DNA of 64,000 nt from Streptomyces lucensis JCM 4490 (GCF_014650035.1 NZ_BMUE01000003.1:682001-746000), one strand, 5' to 3'; counted from the stretch's first letter, positions 1-8,857 are shown. Numbers and translations: made by a program. The notes: generated by a model not told the origin, from the letters alone.

Positions 1-321
1 GGGGGCCTCCGTGCCCGCCAGCAGCCGGTTGTAGCTGCCGGCCTCGGTGTGCCACAGCCGTACGGCCCGGTCGGCCGGAACGACGCGGACCTTGGGGCCC
101 CGCTCGTAGTCGAGGAGCGTGGTGACGCTGACGCCGAGCGCGTCACCGATCTTGACGACCGTCCCGATGCTCGGGTTGGTGCGTGCCTGCTCGATCTGGA
201 TCAGCATCCCGCGGCTGACGCCGGCCCGGGCGGCGAGCACGTCGAGGGTGAAGCCGCGCACCGAGCGCCAGTGCCTCACGTTACGCGCCAGGGACTGGGT
301 CAGGAGTTCCAGGTCCGACAC
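1..321 (-). CDS. XRE-family transcriptional regulator, N-terminal part (runs off window)
   Basis: The first 107 codons of a DNA-binding regulator are present and the gene continues past base 1. It starts at a GTG (321-319). Residues about 8-65 form a classic XRE/Cro helix-turn-helix: Leu-Ala-Arg-Asn-Val-Arg opening, then 'LAARAGVSRGMLIQIEQ' as recognition helix, then 'NPSIGTVVKI'. This layout is typical of XRE regulators that carry a C-terminal cupin sensor domain. The visible tail (Val-Val-Pro-Ala-Asp-Arg-Ala-Val-Arg-Leu-Trp) fits the start of such a linker/cupin, but that part lies outside the window, so the cupin is inference. Its ligand and targets cannot be told from this piece. Confidence 0.85.
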   Translation of the reverse strand, partial: MSDLELLTQSLARNVRHWRSVRGFTLDVLAARAGVSRGMLIQIEQARTNPSIGTVVKIGDALGVSVTTLLDYERGPKVRVVPADRAVRLWHTEAGSYNRLLAGTEAP

Positions 322-486
322 ATTCCGTCCATATCCGAGATCGCCACAGCCGTGCTCGTCAGTCGTCGCGCACCCCGGGGTCCCGTCCGCCGAACCGCGG
401 TGAGGCGCACCCGATCGTGCAACGAACTGTACTGCGCGGCCGACCGTGGCAGCACTTCCCGTCCCGGCACCGGGCAGCGGACTCCC

Positions 487-1257
487 TCAGCTCCCGGGCT
501 CGGGCTCCAGTTCGGCGAGGCGCGCCACCCCGTCCTCGTCCAGTTCCGCCAGTGCCCGCAGCTGCTCGGAGGTCGTCCCCGCCGGGATCGGCACCGGGGC
601 GGGGGTCCTGAGCGGCGGCTGCCAGCCCTCGTCCGCCGTCCAGCGCCGGACGACCCGGGCCGGCGCCCCTGCCACCACCGCATGGTCGGGAACCGTGCCG
701 CGGACCACCGCACCGGCCGCCACGACCACGTTCCGGCCGATCCGCGCGCCCGGCAGGATCACCGCGCCGGTGCCGATCCAGCAGCCCGGCCCGATCTCGA
801 CCGGCTCCATCCGCGGCCACTGCCTGCCGATGGGCTGGTGGGGATCGTCGTAGGAGTGGTTGGTGGAGGTCACGTAGACGTAGGGGCCGAAGTAGCAGTC
901 GCGGCCGATGGTGACCGTCGTGTCCGCGATGACGTGGCTGCCCCGGCCGAGGACCACACCGTCGCCGATGCGCAGGATCGGGTCCGGGCCGAGATCCAGG
1001 TCCGGCATCAGGCCGGCGGTCAGGGTGACCTGCTCGGCGATGATGCAGTGGGAACCGAGGTGGATCCAGGGTTCGCCGAAGACCGTGCCGAGCGGGAAGG
1101 CCAGCCGGGTGGCCTCGCCGATCGAGCCGAACCGGAGGCGGCCGGGGTTCTCGGCGGTCACCGACCCCGCGCGCTGCACCCACGACCAGCCCGTGTGCAC
1201 GGCGCGCTGCGCCAGTCGGCGTCGCCAGGATGAGAACGTGTTCTTGCGCTTCGGCAC
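487..1257 (-). CDS. Left-handed beta-helix (hexapeptide) acyltransferase
   Basis: A 256-aa acyltransferase of the LbetaH superfamily. Residues about 65-205 carry repeated hexapeptides of the [LIV]-G-x4 kind (for example IGDGVVLGRGSHVIADTTVTIG, shown only in part here), and His134 in 'TSTNHSYDD' sits where xenobiotic/sugar O-acetyltransferases place their catalytic His. The end of the coil reads 'VVAGAPARVV', the usual closing turn. The family transfers an acyl group from acyl-CoA to a hydroxyl or amine; the acceptor is unknown. The GTG start at 1257 follows TAACGT by 8 nt, so the mRNA may be leaderless. It diverges from the carbonic-anhydrase-like gene 111 bp away; both are beta-helix proteins. 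Confidence 0.85.
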   Translation of the reverse strand: MPKRKNTFSSWRRRLAQRAVHTGWSWVQRAGSVTAENPGRLRFGSIGEATRLAFPLGTVFGEPWIHLGSHCIIAEQVTLTAGLMPDLDLGPDPILRIGDGVVLGRGSHVIADTTVTIGRDCYFGPYVYVTSTNHSYDDPHQPIGRQWPRMEPVEIGPGCWIGTGAVILPGARIGRNVVVAAGAVVRGTVPDHAVVAGAPARVVRRWTADEGWQPPLRTPAPVPIPAGTTSEQLRALAELDEDGVARLAELEPEPGS

Positions 1258-1368
1258 GAGGTGACACGTTACTCATCGGTCGCCCCGGGCGAGAGGGAGG
1301 GCTGCTGTGATCTGTGCCCCACCCGGTGTCGTACCGTGCGGGGACACCACGGACCGGAGGAGACGGTG

Positions 1369-1896
1369 ATGACGCAGAAGGCGCTGATCGTGGGCATCGG
1401 CGGCAGGGAACCCCAGGTCGACCCGGAGGCGTTCGTGGCGCCCACGGCCACCGTGATCGGCGACGTGACGCTGCACGCCGGGGCGAGCGTCTGGTACGGG
1501 GCCGTCGTGCGCGGTGACGTCGAGCGGATCACCGTGGGCGCGAACGCGAACGTCCAGGACAACGTGACGCTGCATGCCGATCCCGGCTTCCCGGTCAACG
1601 TCGGGGAGCGCGTCTCCATCGGGCACAACGCGGTGGTGCACGGCGCGGCCGTCGAGGACGACTGCCTGATCGGGATGGGGGCGACCGTCCTCAACGGGGC
1701 GGTGATCGGCGCCGGATCCCTCGTCGCGGCTCAGGCGCTGGTGCCGCAGGGGATGGTGGTGCCGCCCGGTTCGCTGGTGGCCGGGGTGCCGGCGAAGGTG
1801 AAGAGGACGCTGTCCGAGGAGGAGCGGCAGGGGGTGACCCTCAACGGCACGATGTACGCGGACCTGGCGAAGGCTCACCGCGAGGTCCACGGGTAG
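1369..1896 (+). CDS. Gamma-class carbonic anhydrase family protein
   Basis: A 175-aa left-handed beta-helix protein of the gamma-carbonic-anhydrase family (CamH/YrdA/PaaY-like), which as a trimer hydrates CO2 to bicarbonate or acts as a metal-binding hexapeptide protein. The three zinc-ligand histidines are in place: His69, His86 and His91, the last two with the family's 5-residue spacing ('GHNAVVHG'). 'RGDVERITVG' and 'NVQDNVTLH' are also family signatures. The ATG at 1369 was chosen because GGAGGA (1356-1361) lies 7 nt upstream; an open frame extends 36 codons further to a GTG with no ribosome site. CamH-type members lack the acidic loop of archaeal Cam, so activity is likely but unproven. 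Confidence 0.9.
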   Translation: MTQKALIVGIGGREPQVDPEAFVAPTATVIGDVTLHAGASVWYGAVVRGDVERITVGANANVQDNVTLHADPGFPVNVGERVSIGHNAVVHGAAVEDDCLIGMGATVLNGAVIGAGSLVAAQALVPQGMVVPPGSLVAGVPAKVKRTLSEEERQGVTLNGTMYADLAKAHREVHG

Positions 1897-1940
1897 GAGC
1901 GGACCGTGCTCCGCGGCGGGAGCGGGCGGGTGGGCGGGTC

Positions 1941-2585
1941 CTAGTCCCCGGCGCCCACGGGTTCCGCTTCCCGCTCCTGCGGCTGCGCCTTCTTCGCCTT
2001 GCGCTTCAGCACGAGCATCGACGCGAGACCGATCCCGAGGGCCACCACGAGGCCGAGGTAGGAAAACCTCTTCAGCCAGTCCTCGGCGACGACGCCGACG
2101 TAGTAGATGACGGCCGTCGTACCGCCGGCCCAGCAGATGCCGCCGAGGACGTTGGCGGTCAGGAACTTCCAGTACGGCATGTGCAGCACGCCCGCGAGAG
2201 GACCGGCGAAGATCCGCAGGAGGGCGACGAAACGGCCGAAGAAGACGGCCCACATGCCCCACTTCTCGAAGGACCGCTCGGCGGTGGCGACGTGGCCCTC
2301 GCTGAAGTGTCTCGGGAACTTCCCGCCGAGCCAGGCCAGGAGCGGGCGTCCGCCCTTGCGGCCGATCGCGTAGCCGATGGAGTCGCCGATCACCGCCCCG
2401 GCGGTGGCGCACACGCCGAGCACGACCGGGTTGACGCCCGAGTGCTGCGAGGACATGAGCGCTGCCGAGATCAGGATGATCTCACCCGGCAGCGGGATGC
2501 CCAGGCTCTCCAGACCGATGACCAGGGCCACCAGGCCATAGACGGCGGCCGCAGGTACCGAGTCGAGCCATTCCTGGACGTGCAC
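1941..2585 (-). CDS. DedA family membrane protein
   Basis: A 214-aa integral membrane protein of the DedA/SNARE-associated family, thought to act as phospholipid (undecaprenyl phosphate or PE) flippase-like transporters that support membrane potential and envelope integrity. Family marks are an early 'ESLGIPLPGE' (residues about 26-35), the 'GDSIGYAIGR' stretch with its Asp/Gly/Arg, and 'FFGRFVALLRIFAGPLAG' in the re-entrant region, which holds the essential arginines. About five hydrophobic segments are visible, ending in a Lys/Gln/Glu-rich cytoplasmic tail. It is followed within 140 bp by the thioesterase gene on the same strand, but the two look separately transcribed. Confidence 0.92.
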   Translation of the reverse strand: MHVQEWLDSVPAAAVYGLVALVIGLESLGIPLPGEIILISAALMSSQHSGVNPVVLGVCATAGAVIGDSIGYAIGRKGGRPLLAWLGGKFPRHFSEGHVATAERSFEKWGMWAVFFGRFVALLRIFAGPLAGVLHMPYWKFLTANVLGGICWAGGTTAVIYYVGVVAEDWLKRFSYLGLVVALGIGLASMLVLKRKAKKAQPQEREAEPVGAGD

Positions 2586-2726
2586 CGCCGGTTCCTCCCG
2601 TTTCGCCGACCTACGCTCAGGGGCGGCGCACGCGGCGCCCGCCCCACAGGAAGGCTACCTGGTCGGCGGTGAGCGGCGGCAGGCCCGCGCACGAGGGGCC
2701 CCACCGGGGACCCCTCGCCGGCCGTC

Positions 2727-3179
2727 TCAGCTGTTGGGCCGCAGCGTCCAGACAACCGTCATCTCGCCGGTCACCGCTCCGTCCGCGCGCCGGATCTCGA
2801 TCGACACCGGGAACTCGGGGCGCTGCCCCGCGTCCAGCTCGGCGACGACCTCGGCCGCCGGACGGCCGAGGGTCGCGGTCGCGGTCACCGCGCCCATCGC
2901 CAGCTTCCGGTAGGCGATCTCGGCCCGCACGGCGAGTGGCACCGCCCGCGAGAGCTGGTCGCCGAAGGCGGCCAGCACGATGGCCCCGCTGGCCGACTCC
3001 CCGAGCGTGAACATCGCTCCGGCGTGCGGGCCGCCCACGTGGTTGTGGTAGTCGCCCTGGTCCGGCAGGGACACCACGGCCCGGTCCGGGGTGGTCTCCT
3101 GGAACTGGAGGTTCAGCGTCCGGGCCATGGGCACGGTGGCGGCGAGCATCTCGCCGATCGACATCTGGTCTGCGCTCAT
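2727..3179 (-). CDS. Hot-dog fold thioesterase-like protein (PaaI/DUF4442 type)
   Basis: A 150-aa protein with one hot-dog domain. 'NHVGGPHAGAMFTLGESASG' (about residues 47-66) is the PaaI-type motif with HxGxxF and the acidic residue on the long helix; the rest shows the beta-sheet pattern ending 'GEMTVVWTLRP'. Such enzymes hydrolyse acyl-CoA thioesters; the substrate is unknown. The ATG at 3179 was chosen: TAACCT (3187-3192) ends 7 nt before it, so it is probably a leaderless transcript, while the open frame upstream (to 3308) lacks any ribosome site and overlaps the promoter of the divergent gene. Confidence 0.82.
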   Translation of the reverse strand: MSADQMSIGEMLAATVPMARTLNLQFQETTPDRAVVSLPDQGDYHNHVGGPHAGAMFTLGESASGAIVLAAFGDQLSRAVPLAVRAEIAYRKLAMGAVTATATLGRPAAEVVAELDAGQRPEFPVSIEIRRADGAVTGEMTVVWTLRPNS

Positions 3180-3192
3180 GACCGCTAGGTTA
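3180..3192 (-). promoter_or_regulatory. -10 hexamer of a likely leaderless promoter
   Basis: TAACCT at 3187-3192 (minus strand) is followed by 7 nt and then the ATG of the thioesterase. That spacing puts the transcription start at or next to the start codon, as in Streptomyces leaderless genes. No convincing -35 was picked out. Confidence 0.5.
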
Positions 3193-3306
3193 CTCACGAG
3201 TAGCCGCCGCTGGCCAGGTCCGGTTCCGGCGCCCGCCGCACTCGTCACGATCCTGACGGGTACCGGTTGCCGAACCGTGTCCGCCGCCGCACTAGGGTTA
3301 CGGGCC

Positions 3307-4365
3307 ATGTGGCCAGATCAGCAGCCGCCAGGGGGCGCGCAGAACCCGCAGCACAACCCGTACCAGCAGCCGGGTTACCAGCAGCCGAATCCGTACCAGC
3401 AGCCCGGACCGCAGCAGCAGCCGCAGGCGGGACCGTACGGGCAGCAGCAGGCCGGTCCCTACGGACAGCAGCAGGCGGACCCGTACGGGCAGCAGCCGCA
3501 GCGGGGGCAGCCGGCCCCCGCCGCGCCCGTCCCCGGACCCCCGCGGGGCGGCGGCCGCACGAAGCTGGTCGCGATCGTCGCGGCCACGGCCGTCGCGGTC
3601 GCCGCCGCCGTCACCGGCTACCTGATCCTCGGCGGCGGCTCCAAGGGCGACGAGGCGAACGGCGGCAAGGCCGGCCGGCACACCGGCCGGTCCCCCGCCG
3701 CCGACCCGGCGCCCGGCCCGGCCTCCTCGGCCCCGGACGACGACCCGCGCGGCAACGAGTCGGAGAAGCCGACCGTCGAGGGCTGGAAGGTCGTGGTGAA
3801 CCCCAAGTGGGGCATCGCCTTCGACGTGCCCCCGAGCTGGCAGGTCAACACCCCGGGCACCGCGATCATCTTCGACTTCGACGACGAGAAGGAGAAGGGC
3901 ATCACCATGTCGGGCACGGCGGAGTACAAGCCGTCCTGGTGCACCTCCGACGACGACAAGGACGGCCGCTCCGAGCACACCGCGCTGGCGGCGGTGGGCA
4001 CCAAGGGCGCCAACAAGGCCAGGAACACGGACGAGATCGCCATCAACACTCCGGCCTGGTGGGTCTACGGCGGCTACACCGAGCCGGACAAGAAGAGCCT
4101 GTCGTGGGACCGCAAGGCCACCCCGTTCACGACCACCTCGGGCATCAAGGGCAGCATCGGCTGGGCGCAGTCGACCGGCACACCGCGCAAGGGCAAGTGC
4201 GTCACCGACGGCAAGGCGCTCACCTTCGGCTTCAAGAACGCCGCCCACAACTACGTGTCGTTCAACTTCTTCGGAGCCAAGGGCGTGCCGGGTGAGGTGC
4301 CCAGGGCGACCGTCCTCAAGGTCCTCAGCACCGTCCGGCTGCACGGCATGCCGGCGAGCGAGTGA
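3307..4365 (+). CDS. Gln/Pro-rich single-pass membrane protein of unknown function
   Basis: A 352-aa protein found in many forms in Streptomyces. Residues 1-85 are a low-complexity cytoplasmic region rich in Pro, Gln, Tyr and Gly, with three tandem PYGQQ-type octapeptides (residues 43-66). One transmembrane helix follows (about 86-107, after the positively charged Arg-Thr-Lys), then a Ser/Pro/Asp-rich linker (about 112-155) and a compact extracytoplasmic domain of about 190 residues with two cysteines (in 'SWCTSDD' and 'GKCVTDG') that could form a disulfide. No enzyme motif is visible. The ATG at 3307 begins the repeat-rich head; it diverges from the thioesterase. The function is not recognised; a role at the cell surface is inference from topology. 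Confidence 0.85.
   Translation: MWPDQQPPGGAQNPQHNPYQQPGYQQPNPYQQPGPQQQPQAGPYGQQQAGPYGQQQADPYGQQPQRGQPAPAAPVPGPPRGGGRTKLVAIVAATAVAVAAAVTGYLILGGGSKGDEANGGKAGRHTGRSPAADPAPGPASSAPDDDPRGNESEKPTVEGWKVVVNPKWGIAFDVPPSWQVNTPGTAIIFDFDDEKEKGITMSGTAEYKPSWCTSDDDKDGRSEHTALAAVGTKGANKARNTDEIAINTPAWWVYGGYTEPDKKSLSWDRKATPFTTTSGIKGSIGWAQSTGTPRKGKCVTDGKALTFGFKNAAHNYVSFNFFGAKGVPGEVPRATVLKVLSTVRLHGMPASE
3433..3504 (+). repeat. Three tandem 24-bp units encoding PYGQQ repeats
   Basis: Three in-frame 24-bp units (3433-3456, 3457-3480, 3481-3504) encode PYGQQQAG, PYGQQQAD and a diverged PYGQQPQR. They lie in the cytoplasmic low-complexity head of the membrane protein, and copy number may vary between strains. Confidence 0.8.
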
Positions 4366-4368
4366 CCC

Positions 4369-5220
4369 TCAGGCCTGCGGAGAACCGAAGGCCCCGCCGG
4401 GTGGCTCGGGCGACGGTACGGCGTCGGCCTCCTCCACCGGCCGCGCGGAGCCGGTGAACCTCCTCACCGCCGCCCCGTGTTCGACCCGTGCCGGGAAGGC
4501 GTCCGCCGCGACCCGGCGGGCCAGTGCGGCGCTGTCGAGGGGCCGGTGCGAGGCGACGAGCACCGCGTTGCCGAACCGCCGGCCACGCAGCACCCCCGGC
4601 TCGGCGATCAGCACGAGTTCCGGGAAGACGGCCGCGAACGTGGCCAGTTGGGAGCGCAGAAAGGCGAACGGCGCCCCGTCGGCGAGGTTGGCCAGGTAGA
4701 CCCCGCCGGCCCGCAGCACCCGCTCGGCCTCGCGGGCGTAGGCGAGCGTGGTCAGGTGGGCCGGCACCCGGGAGCCGCCGAAGACGTCCGCGATCAGCAC
4801 GTCGGCGTGGTCGTCCGGGGCCGCTTCCAGCCAGGCCCGGGCGTCGGCCGCGTGCAGCGCGACGCCCGAGCCCGCCGGCAGCGGCAGGTGCTCGGCGACC
4901 AGGTCCAGCAGCCCCCGGTCGGCCTCGACGACGTCCTGCCGGGAGCCGGGGCGGGTGACCGCCACGTACCGGGGCAGCGTCAGCGCGCCCCCGCCCAGGT
5001 GCACCACGTCCACGGCCCGCCCGGCCCCGGCCGTGACGTCCAGCACGTGCCCGAGCCGCCGCACGTACTCGAACTCCAGGTGCGCGGGCTCGTCCAGGTC
5101 GACGTACGACTGCGGCGCCCCGTCGACCGTGAGCAGCCAGGCCCGTTCCCGGTCGATGTCGGGCATCAGCTTGGCAGTGCCGTGGTCCGTGGTCCTGGTG
5201 ACGGGTATCGGTTCGTTCAC
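4369..5220 (-). CDS. Spermidine-synthase-like methyltransferase-fold protein
   Basis: A 283-aa Rossmann-fold protein related to polyamine aminopropyltransferases (SpeE). It has the N-terminal 'QSYVDLDEP' and 'LEFEYVRRLGHVLD' segments, a nucleotide-binding loop 'VVHLGGGALTLPRYVA' (about 68-83), an acidic strand end 'VVEADRGLLDLV' and 'ADVLIADVFGG'. The canonical GGGDG loop and the DxxDP catalytic motif of true spermidine synthases are altered (GGGAL and DVFGG), so this is better called a spermidine-synthase-like protein than an assigned SpeE. The Pro/Ala-rich last 30 residues look disordered. It is convergent with the membrane protein, with stop codons only 3 bp apart. Confidence 0.8.
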   Translation of the reverse strand: MNEPIPVTRTTDHGTAKLMPDIDRERAWLLTVDGAPQSYVDLDEPAHLEFEYVRRLGHVLDVTAGAGRAVDVVHLGGGALTLPRYVAVTRPGSRQDVVEADRGLLDLVAEHLPLPAGSGVALHAADARAWLEAAPDDHADVLIADVFGGSRVPAHLTTLAYAREAERVLRAGGVYLANLADGAPFAFLRSQLATFAAVFPELVLIAEPGVLRGRRFGNAVLVASHRPLDSAALARRVAADAFPARVEHGAAVRRFTGSARPVEEADAVPSPEPPGGAFGSPQA

Positions 5221-5255
5221 CCGTCCATTGTGCGGTGGGCGCGCGTGCCCGCGCC

Positions 5256-6428
5256 TCAGCCGACGGAGGTCACGGTCCCGGCGCCCACGGTCCGCCCGCC
5301 CTCACGGACGGCGAACCCGAGACCGGGCTCCAACGGCACCTCCCGTCCCAGCTCGACGGTCATCTCCACCGTCTGTCCGGGCCGGGCGACCGCCGCCTCG
5401 CCGAGGTCGACGTCCCCCACGACGTCCGCGGTACGGATGTGGAACTGCGGCCGGTACCCGGTGGACAGCGGTGTCGTACGGCCGCCCTCGCGCCCGGACA
5501 GCACGTGCACCCGCGCCCGGAACCGCCGCGCGGGCACCACGCTTCCCGGGGCCGCCACGACGTGCCCGCGCCGGACGGCGTCCCGGGGCACGCCGCGCAG
5601 CAGCACGGCCACGTTGTCCCCGGCCTGCGCCTCCCGCATCGGCCTGCCGAACGTCTCGATACCGGTGACCACGGTCTCCGTGTCCGCGCCGAGCACCGAG
5701 ACCCGGTCCCCGACACGGAGGGTCCCCCGTTCCACGGCACCCGTGACGACCGTGCCCCGCCCGGTGATGGTGAGCACGTTCTCCACCGGCAGCAGGAACG
5801 GCGCGTCCAGGTACCGCTCCGGCATCGGCACATAGGTGTCCACGGCGTCGAGCAGCGCCTCGACGGACGCCGTCCAGCGCGGGTCGCCCTCCAGCGCCCG
5901 CAGTCCGGAGACGCGGACGACGGGCACGGTGTCGCCGGGGTAGCCCTGTGCGGTGAGCAGGTCGCGGACCTCCAGCTCGACGAGGTCCACGAGCTCCTCG
6001 TCGGCCGCGCCGTCGGCCTTGTTGAGGGCGACGACGACGTGGTCGACGCCCACCTGCCGGGCGAGCAGCACGTGTTCGGCGGTCTGCGGCATGATCCCGT
6101 CAAGCGCGGATACGACGAGGATCGCCCCGTCGAGCTGCGCCGCGCCGGTGACCATGTTCTTGACGTAGTCGGCGTGGCCCGGCATGTCGACGTGCGCGTA
6201 GTGCCGGGTGTCGGTCTCGTACTCGACGTGCGCGATGTTGATGGTGATGCCGCGGGCGGCCTCCTCCGGGGCCCGGTCGATGCGGTCGAACGGGACGAAG
6301 GTGCCGGTGCCGCGCTCGGCGAGCACCTTGGTGATGGCGGCGGTCAGGGTGGTCTTGCCGTGGTCGACATGACCCATGGTGCCGATGTTCAGGTGCGGCT
6401 TGGTGCGTACGTAGGCCGTCTTGGACAT
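5256..6428 (-). CDS. tuf3: Elongation factor Tu, divergent third copy (EF-Tu3)
   Basis: A 390-aa EF-Tu that brings aminoacyl-tRNA to the ribosome as a GTP complex. G motifs are intact: GHVDHGKT (19-26), RGITIN (59-64), DMPG (81-84) and NKAD (136-139). Domains 2 and 3 follow normally. It is not the main tuf: it stands alone rather than in the rpsL-rpsG-fusA-tuf operon, it has M82 and A138 where standard EF-Tu has Cys, and Gly371 replaces the nearly invariant Arg of 'GLRFAIREGG'. This matches the tuf3 gene known from S. coelicolor and S. ramocissimus, reported as induced on amino-acid starvation and resistant to kirromycin (established for those species, not shown here). Gln125, a kirromycin-site residue, is unchanged. 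Confidence 0.93.
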   Translation of the reverse strand: MSKTAYVRTKPHLNIGTMGHVDHGKTTLTAAITKVLAERGTGTFVPFDRIDRAPEEAARGITINIAHVEYETDTRHYAHVDMPGHADYVKNMVTGAAQLDGAILVVSALDGIMPQTAEHVLLARQVGVDHVVVALNKADGAADEELVDLVELEVRDLLTAQGYPGDTVPVVRVSGLRALEGDPRWTASVEALLDAVDTYVPMPERYLDAPFLLPVENVLTITGRGTVVTGAVERGTLRVGDRVSVLGADTETVVTGIETFGRPMREAQAGDNVAVLLRGVPRDAVRRGHVVAAPGSVVPARRFRARVHVLSGREGGRTTPLSTGYRPQFHIRTADVVGDVDLGEAAVARPGQTVEMTVELGREVPLEPGLGFAVREGGRTVGAGTVTSVG

Positions 6429-6692
6429 GGCTGTCTCGTAGCCTCTTTCGGTCGTACGGGAATGCGGGACCCCGGGAACTGGCCGACCCTCCCCCTGCGG
6501 GGTCCGCCGGACGGTCCGGGAAGGGTCAGCTTCGGGCGCCGTCGACAGCGGCCACGAGGATCGGGACGGCAGCCTTCGGCGCGTCCGCGACGGCGGACGC
6601 TGCGAGGAGGAAGGCGTACCGGAACATGACGTCGATCATCGCCGACGGGCCGTCCGGCGTCGAACGGTTTTCGGGCGGGGCGCCGGCCGGGT

Positions 6693-7415
6693 TCAGGCGC
6701 CGGCGTTCCTCAGCGCCTCCCGCACGGTCAGCGGGGCGAACCGGCCCCGTTCCCGCGCCAGGAAGGCCCGTACGGCCTCGGGGTCGGTCCTGGCGTACGT
6801 TCGCAGGGCCCAGCCGATCGCCTTGCGGATGAAGAAGTCGGGGTGCGCGGACTGGAGCAGGCAGTAGGCGAACAGCCGGCCGGTGTCGGTGCGTTCCTTG
6901 TAGGACAGCTGGTGGAGCAGGGCCGTGCGCGCCACCCACAGGTCGCCGTCGGTGATCCAGGCGTCCATGTCCGCGGTGAGCGCGGGGCCGGCGGCGACCA
7001 GGGGGCCGACGACGTGCGCGGCGAGCAGGTCGACGGTGTCCCACCAGGAGACGGTGCCGACGAGGTGCCGGGCCACCGGGAGGAAGCCCGGGGAGCACCG
7101 GCCCACGTGCCGGCGCAGGTAGTCCACGGCGAAGTAGTGGTACTCGCGCTCGGGCAGCCGCCAGCAGCGCAGGGCGACCGCGGCGCAGTCGGCCTCGCCC
7201 GGACGCGGGGTGCCGGCCAGCACGGTGCGCGACAGGGCGCGGCGGGCGGGGGTGGGGATGCCGAGGAAGGGTGCCACGTCCTTCATGTACGTGCGCATCG
7301 TGGCGGCCCGTTCCGGATCGGCCGCGGCGGAGTAGGTGGCGGTCAGCCGGTCCAGCAGGGCGTCGGCGAGGGCGCTGGGCGGCGCCTCCGGCGGGGCCGC
7401 GCCTGTGACGGTCAT
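6693..7415 (-). CDS. DNA alkylation repair protein (AlkD-like)
   Basis: A 240-aa all-helical protein of the AlkC/AlkD HEAT-repeat glycosylase family, which removes bulky or positively charged alkylated bases such as N3- and N7-alkylpurines. Typical stretches are 'YMKDVAPFLGIPTPARR' (about 41-57), 'EREYHYFAVDYL', 'TVSWWDTVDLLA' (the WWDxVD helix facing DNA), 'LWVARTALLHQLSYK' and 'FFIRKAIGWALRTYAR'; Trp, Asp and Arg residues used by AlkD are in these motifs. The ATG at 7415 begins a short Ala/Pro linker before the fold; upstream frame to 7658 lacks the family pattern. It lies downstream of nothing obvious and appears single-gene. Confidence 0.88.
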   Translation of the reverse strand: MTVTGAAPPEAPPSALADALLDRLTATYSAAADPERAATMRTYMKDVAPFLGIPTPARRALSRTVLAGTPRPGEADCAAVALRCWRLPEREYHYFAVDYLRRHVGRCSPGFLPVARHLVGTVSWWDTVDLLAAHVVGPLVAAGPALTADMDAWITDGDLWVARTALLHQLSYKERTDTGRLFAYCLLQSAHPDFFIRKAIGWALRTYARTDPEAVRAFLARERGRFAPLTVREALRNAGA

Positions 7416-7660
7416 GACACGAACCCTAACGTCGGCGCGCGCCCGCGGGTCCGTTCCCGGGGCCCGGCGTCGCGGTGGGCCGAACCCCTGCCGGCATGGG
7501 TTGCAACCGCTTCCGTACCGGCGTTCCCTGGAAGTACCGGCGGTGAAGCGAGCGCATGGGGCCACGGCGCGGTCCGGAGGCCTGCGCCTCCCCGCGCGTC
7601 TCCTCGGCAGCGGCCCCCTCTCGCCGCCGCCGTCCAGCGCTCGACGCGGAGGTGACACAG

Positions 7661-8812
7661 GTGAAAGCCGTCGTCTACGAAGAACCCTTCAGTGTGGTGG
7701 TGAAGGACGTCGAGGACCCTTCGATCCAGCACCCCAACGATGTGCTCGTGCGGGTCACCTCGACCGCCATATGCGGCTCGGACCTGCACATGTACGAGGG
7801 CCGCACGGCGGCCCCGTCGGGCATCGTCTTCGGGCACGAGAACCTCGGCATCATCGAGGAGGTCGGCAGCGGCGTGACCTCCCTGTCCGAGGGCGACCGC
7901 GTCGTGATGCCCTTCAACGTCGCGTGCGGATTCTGCAAGAACTGCCTCATCGGCAAGACCGGCTTCTGCCTGACGGTCAATCCCGGATTCGCCGGCGGGG
8001 CCTACGGATACGTGGCGATGGGCCCGTTCATCGGCGGCCAGGCCGAGCGGCTGCGGGTGCCGTACGCCGACTTCAACTGCCTGAAGCTGCCCCCGGGCGA
8101 GCAGTTCGAGAGCGACTTCGTACTGCTCGCCGACATCTTCCCGACCGGCTACCACGGCTGTGAACTCGCCCAGGTCTCCCCCGGCGAGTCGGTGGCCGTC
8201 TACGGTGCCGGGCCGGTGGGGCTGATGGCCGCCTACTCCGCGCTGCTGCGCGGGGCGTCGAAGGTCTTCTCCGTCGACCGGGTGCCCGAGCGGCTCGCCA
8301 AGGCGGAGGAGATCGGAGCGATCCCCATCGACTTCACCAAGGGCGACCCGGCAGCGCAGATCAAGGAACAGACCGGAGGTGAGGGAACCGACAAGGGCGT
8401 CGACGCCGTCGGCTACCAGGCCCAGGCGCACGACGCCAGCCACGAGGAGCCCGCCGTCGTCCTGAACTCGCTGGTCGAGACGGTGCGCCCGACCGGCATG
8501 CTCGGCGTGCCGGGGCTGTACGTGCCCTCCGACCCGGGCGGTCCCGACGAGCACGCCAAGCACGGCCAGCTTCTGGTCTCCATCGGCCGGATGTTCGAGA
8601 AGGGCCAGCAGATGGGCACGGGTCAGTGCAACGTCAAGCGGTACAACCGCCAGCTGCGCGACCTGATCATCGCCGAGCGGGCCAAGCCCAGTTTCGTGGT
8701 CTCCCACGAGCTGCCGCTGGACCAGGCACCGCAGGCGTACGAGAAGTTCGACAAGCGGATCGAGGGCTACACCAAGGTGGTGCTGCACCCCGGTCACGCT
8801 CTCGCCGCGTGA
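7661..8812 (+). CDS. Zinc-dependent alcohol dehydrogenase, glutathione-independent formaldehyde dehydrogenase type
   Basis: A 383-aa medium-chain dehydrogenase. Catalytic zinc ligands are Cys38 (in 'CGSDLH') and His59-Glu60 ('GHE'); the structural zinc site has Cys89, Cys92, Cys95 and Cys103. The NAD-binding loop is 'VYGAGPVGLMAA'. The long insert 'GYQAQAHDASHEEPAVVLN' and the 'GLYVPSDPGG' segment are typical of the Pseudomonas FdhA-like, glutathione-independent formaldehyde/alcohol dehydrogenases, here probably oxidising formaldehyde or another small aldehyde with NAD. The GTG at 7661 was chosen because GGAGGTGA (7648-7655) sits at normal spacing; the frame is open another 35 codons upstream. 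A strong hairpin ends the transcript. Confidence 0.88.
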   Translation: MKAVVYEEPFSVVVKDVEDPSIQHPNDVLVRVTSTAICGSDLHMYEGRTAAPSGIVFGHENLGIIEEVGSGVTSLSEGDRVVMPFNVACGFCKNCLIGKTGFCLTVNPGFAGGAYGYVAMGPFIGGQAERLRVPYADFNCLKLPPGEQFESDFVLLADIFPTGYHGCELAQVSPGESVAVYGAGPVGLMAAYSALLRGASKVFSVDRVPERLAKAEEIGAIPIDFTKGDPAAQIKEQTGGEGTDKGVDAVGYQAQAHDASHEEPAVVLNSLVETVRPTGMLGVPGLYVPSDPGGPDEHAKHGQLLVSIGRMFEKGQQMGTGQCNVKRYNRQLRDLIIAERAKPSFVVSHELPLDQAPQAYEKFDKRIEGYTKVVLHPGHALAA

Positions 8813-8818
8813 GGCGGA

Positions 8819-8857
8819 CACGGGGTCCCGGGCGCCGGCGGTGCCCGGGACCCCGTG
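8819..8857 (+). terminator. Terminator hairpin after the dehydrogenase
   Basis: A perfect 15-bp inverted repeat (8819-8833 and 8843-8857) with a 9-nt loop lies 7 nt after the stop codon. There is no clear T-run, as is common for Streptomyces terminators. Confidence 0.8.

Noticed and set aside
6526..6639. 37-aa minus-strand ORF (Met-Ile-Asp-Val-Met-Phe start) between tuf3 and the AlkD-like gene
   Set aside because: No ribosome site, no recognisable motif and no clear -10; too short to trust on codon usage alone.
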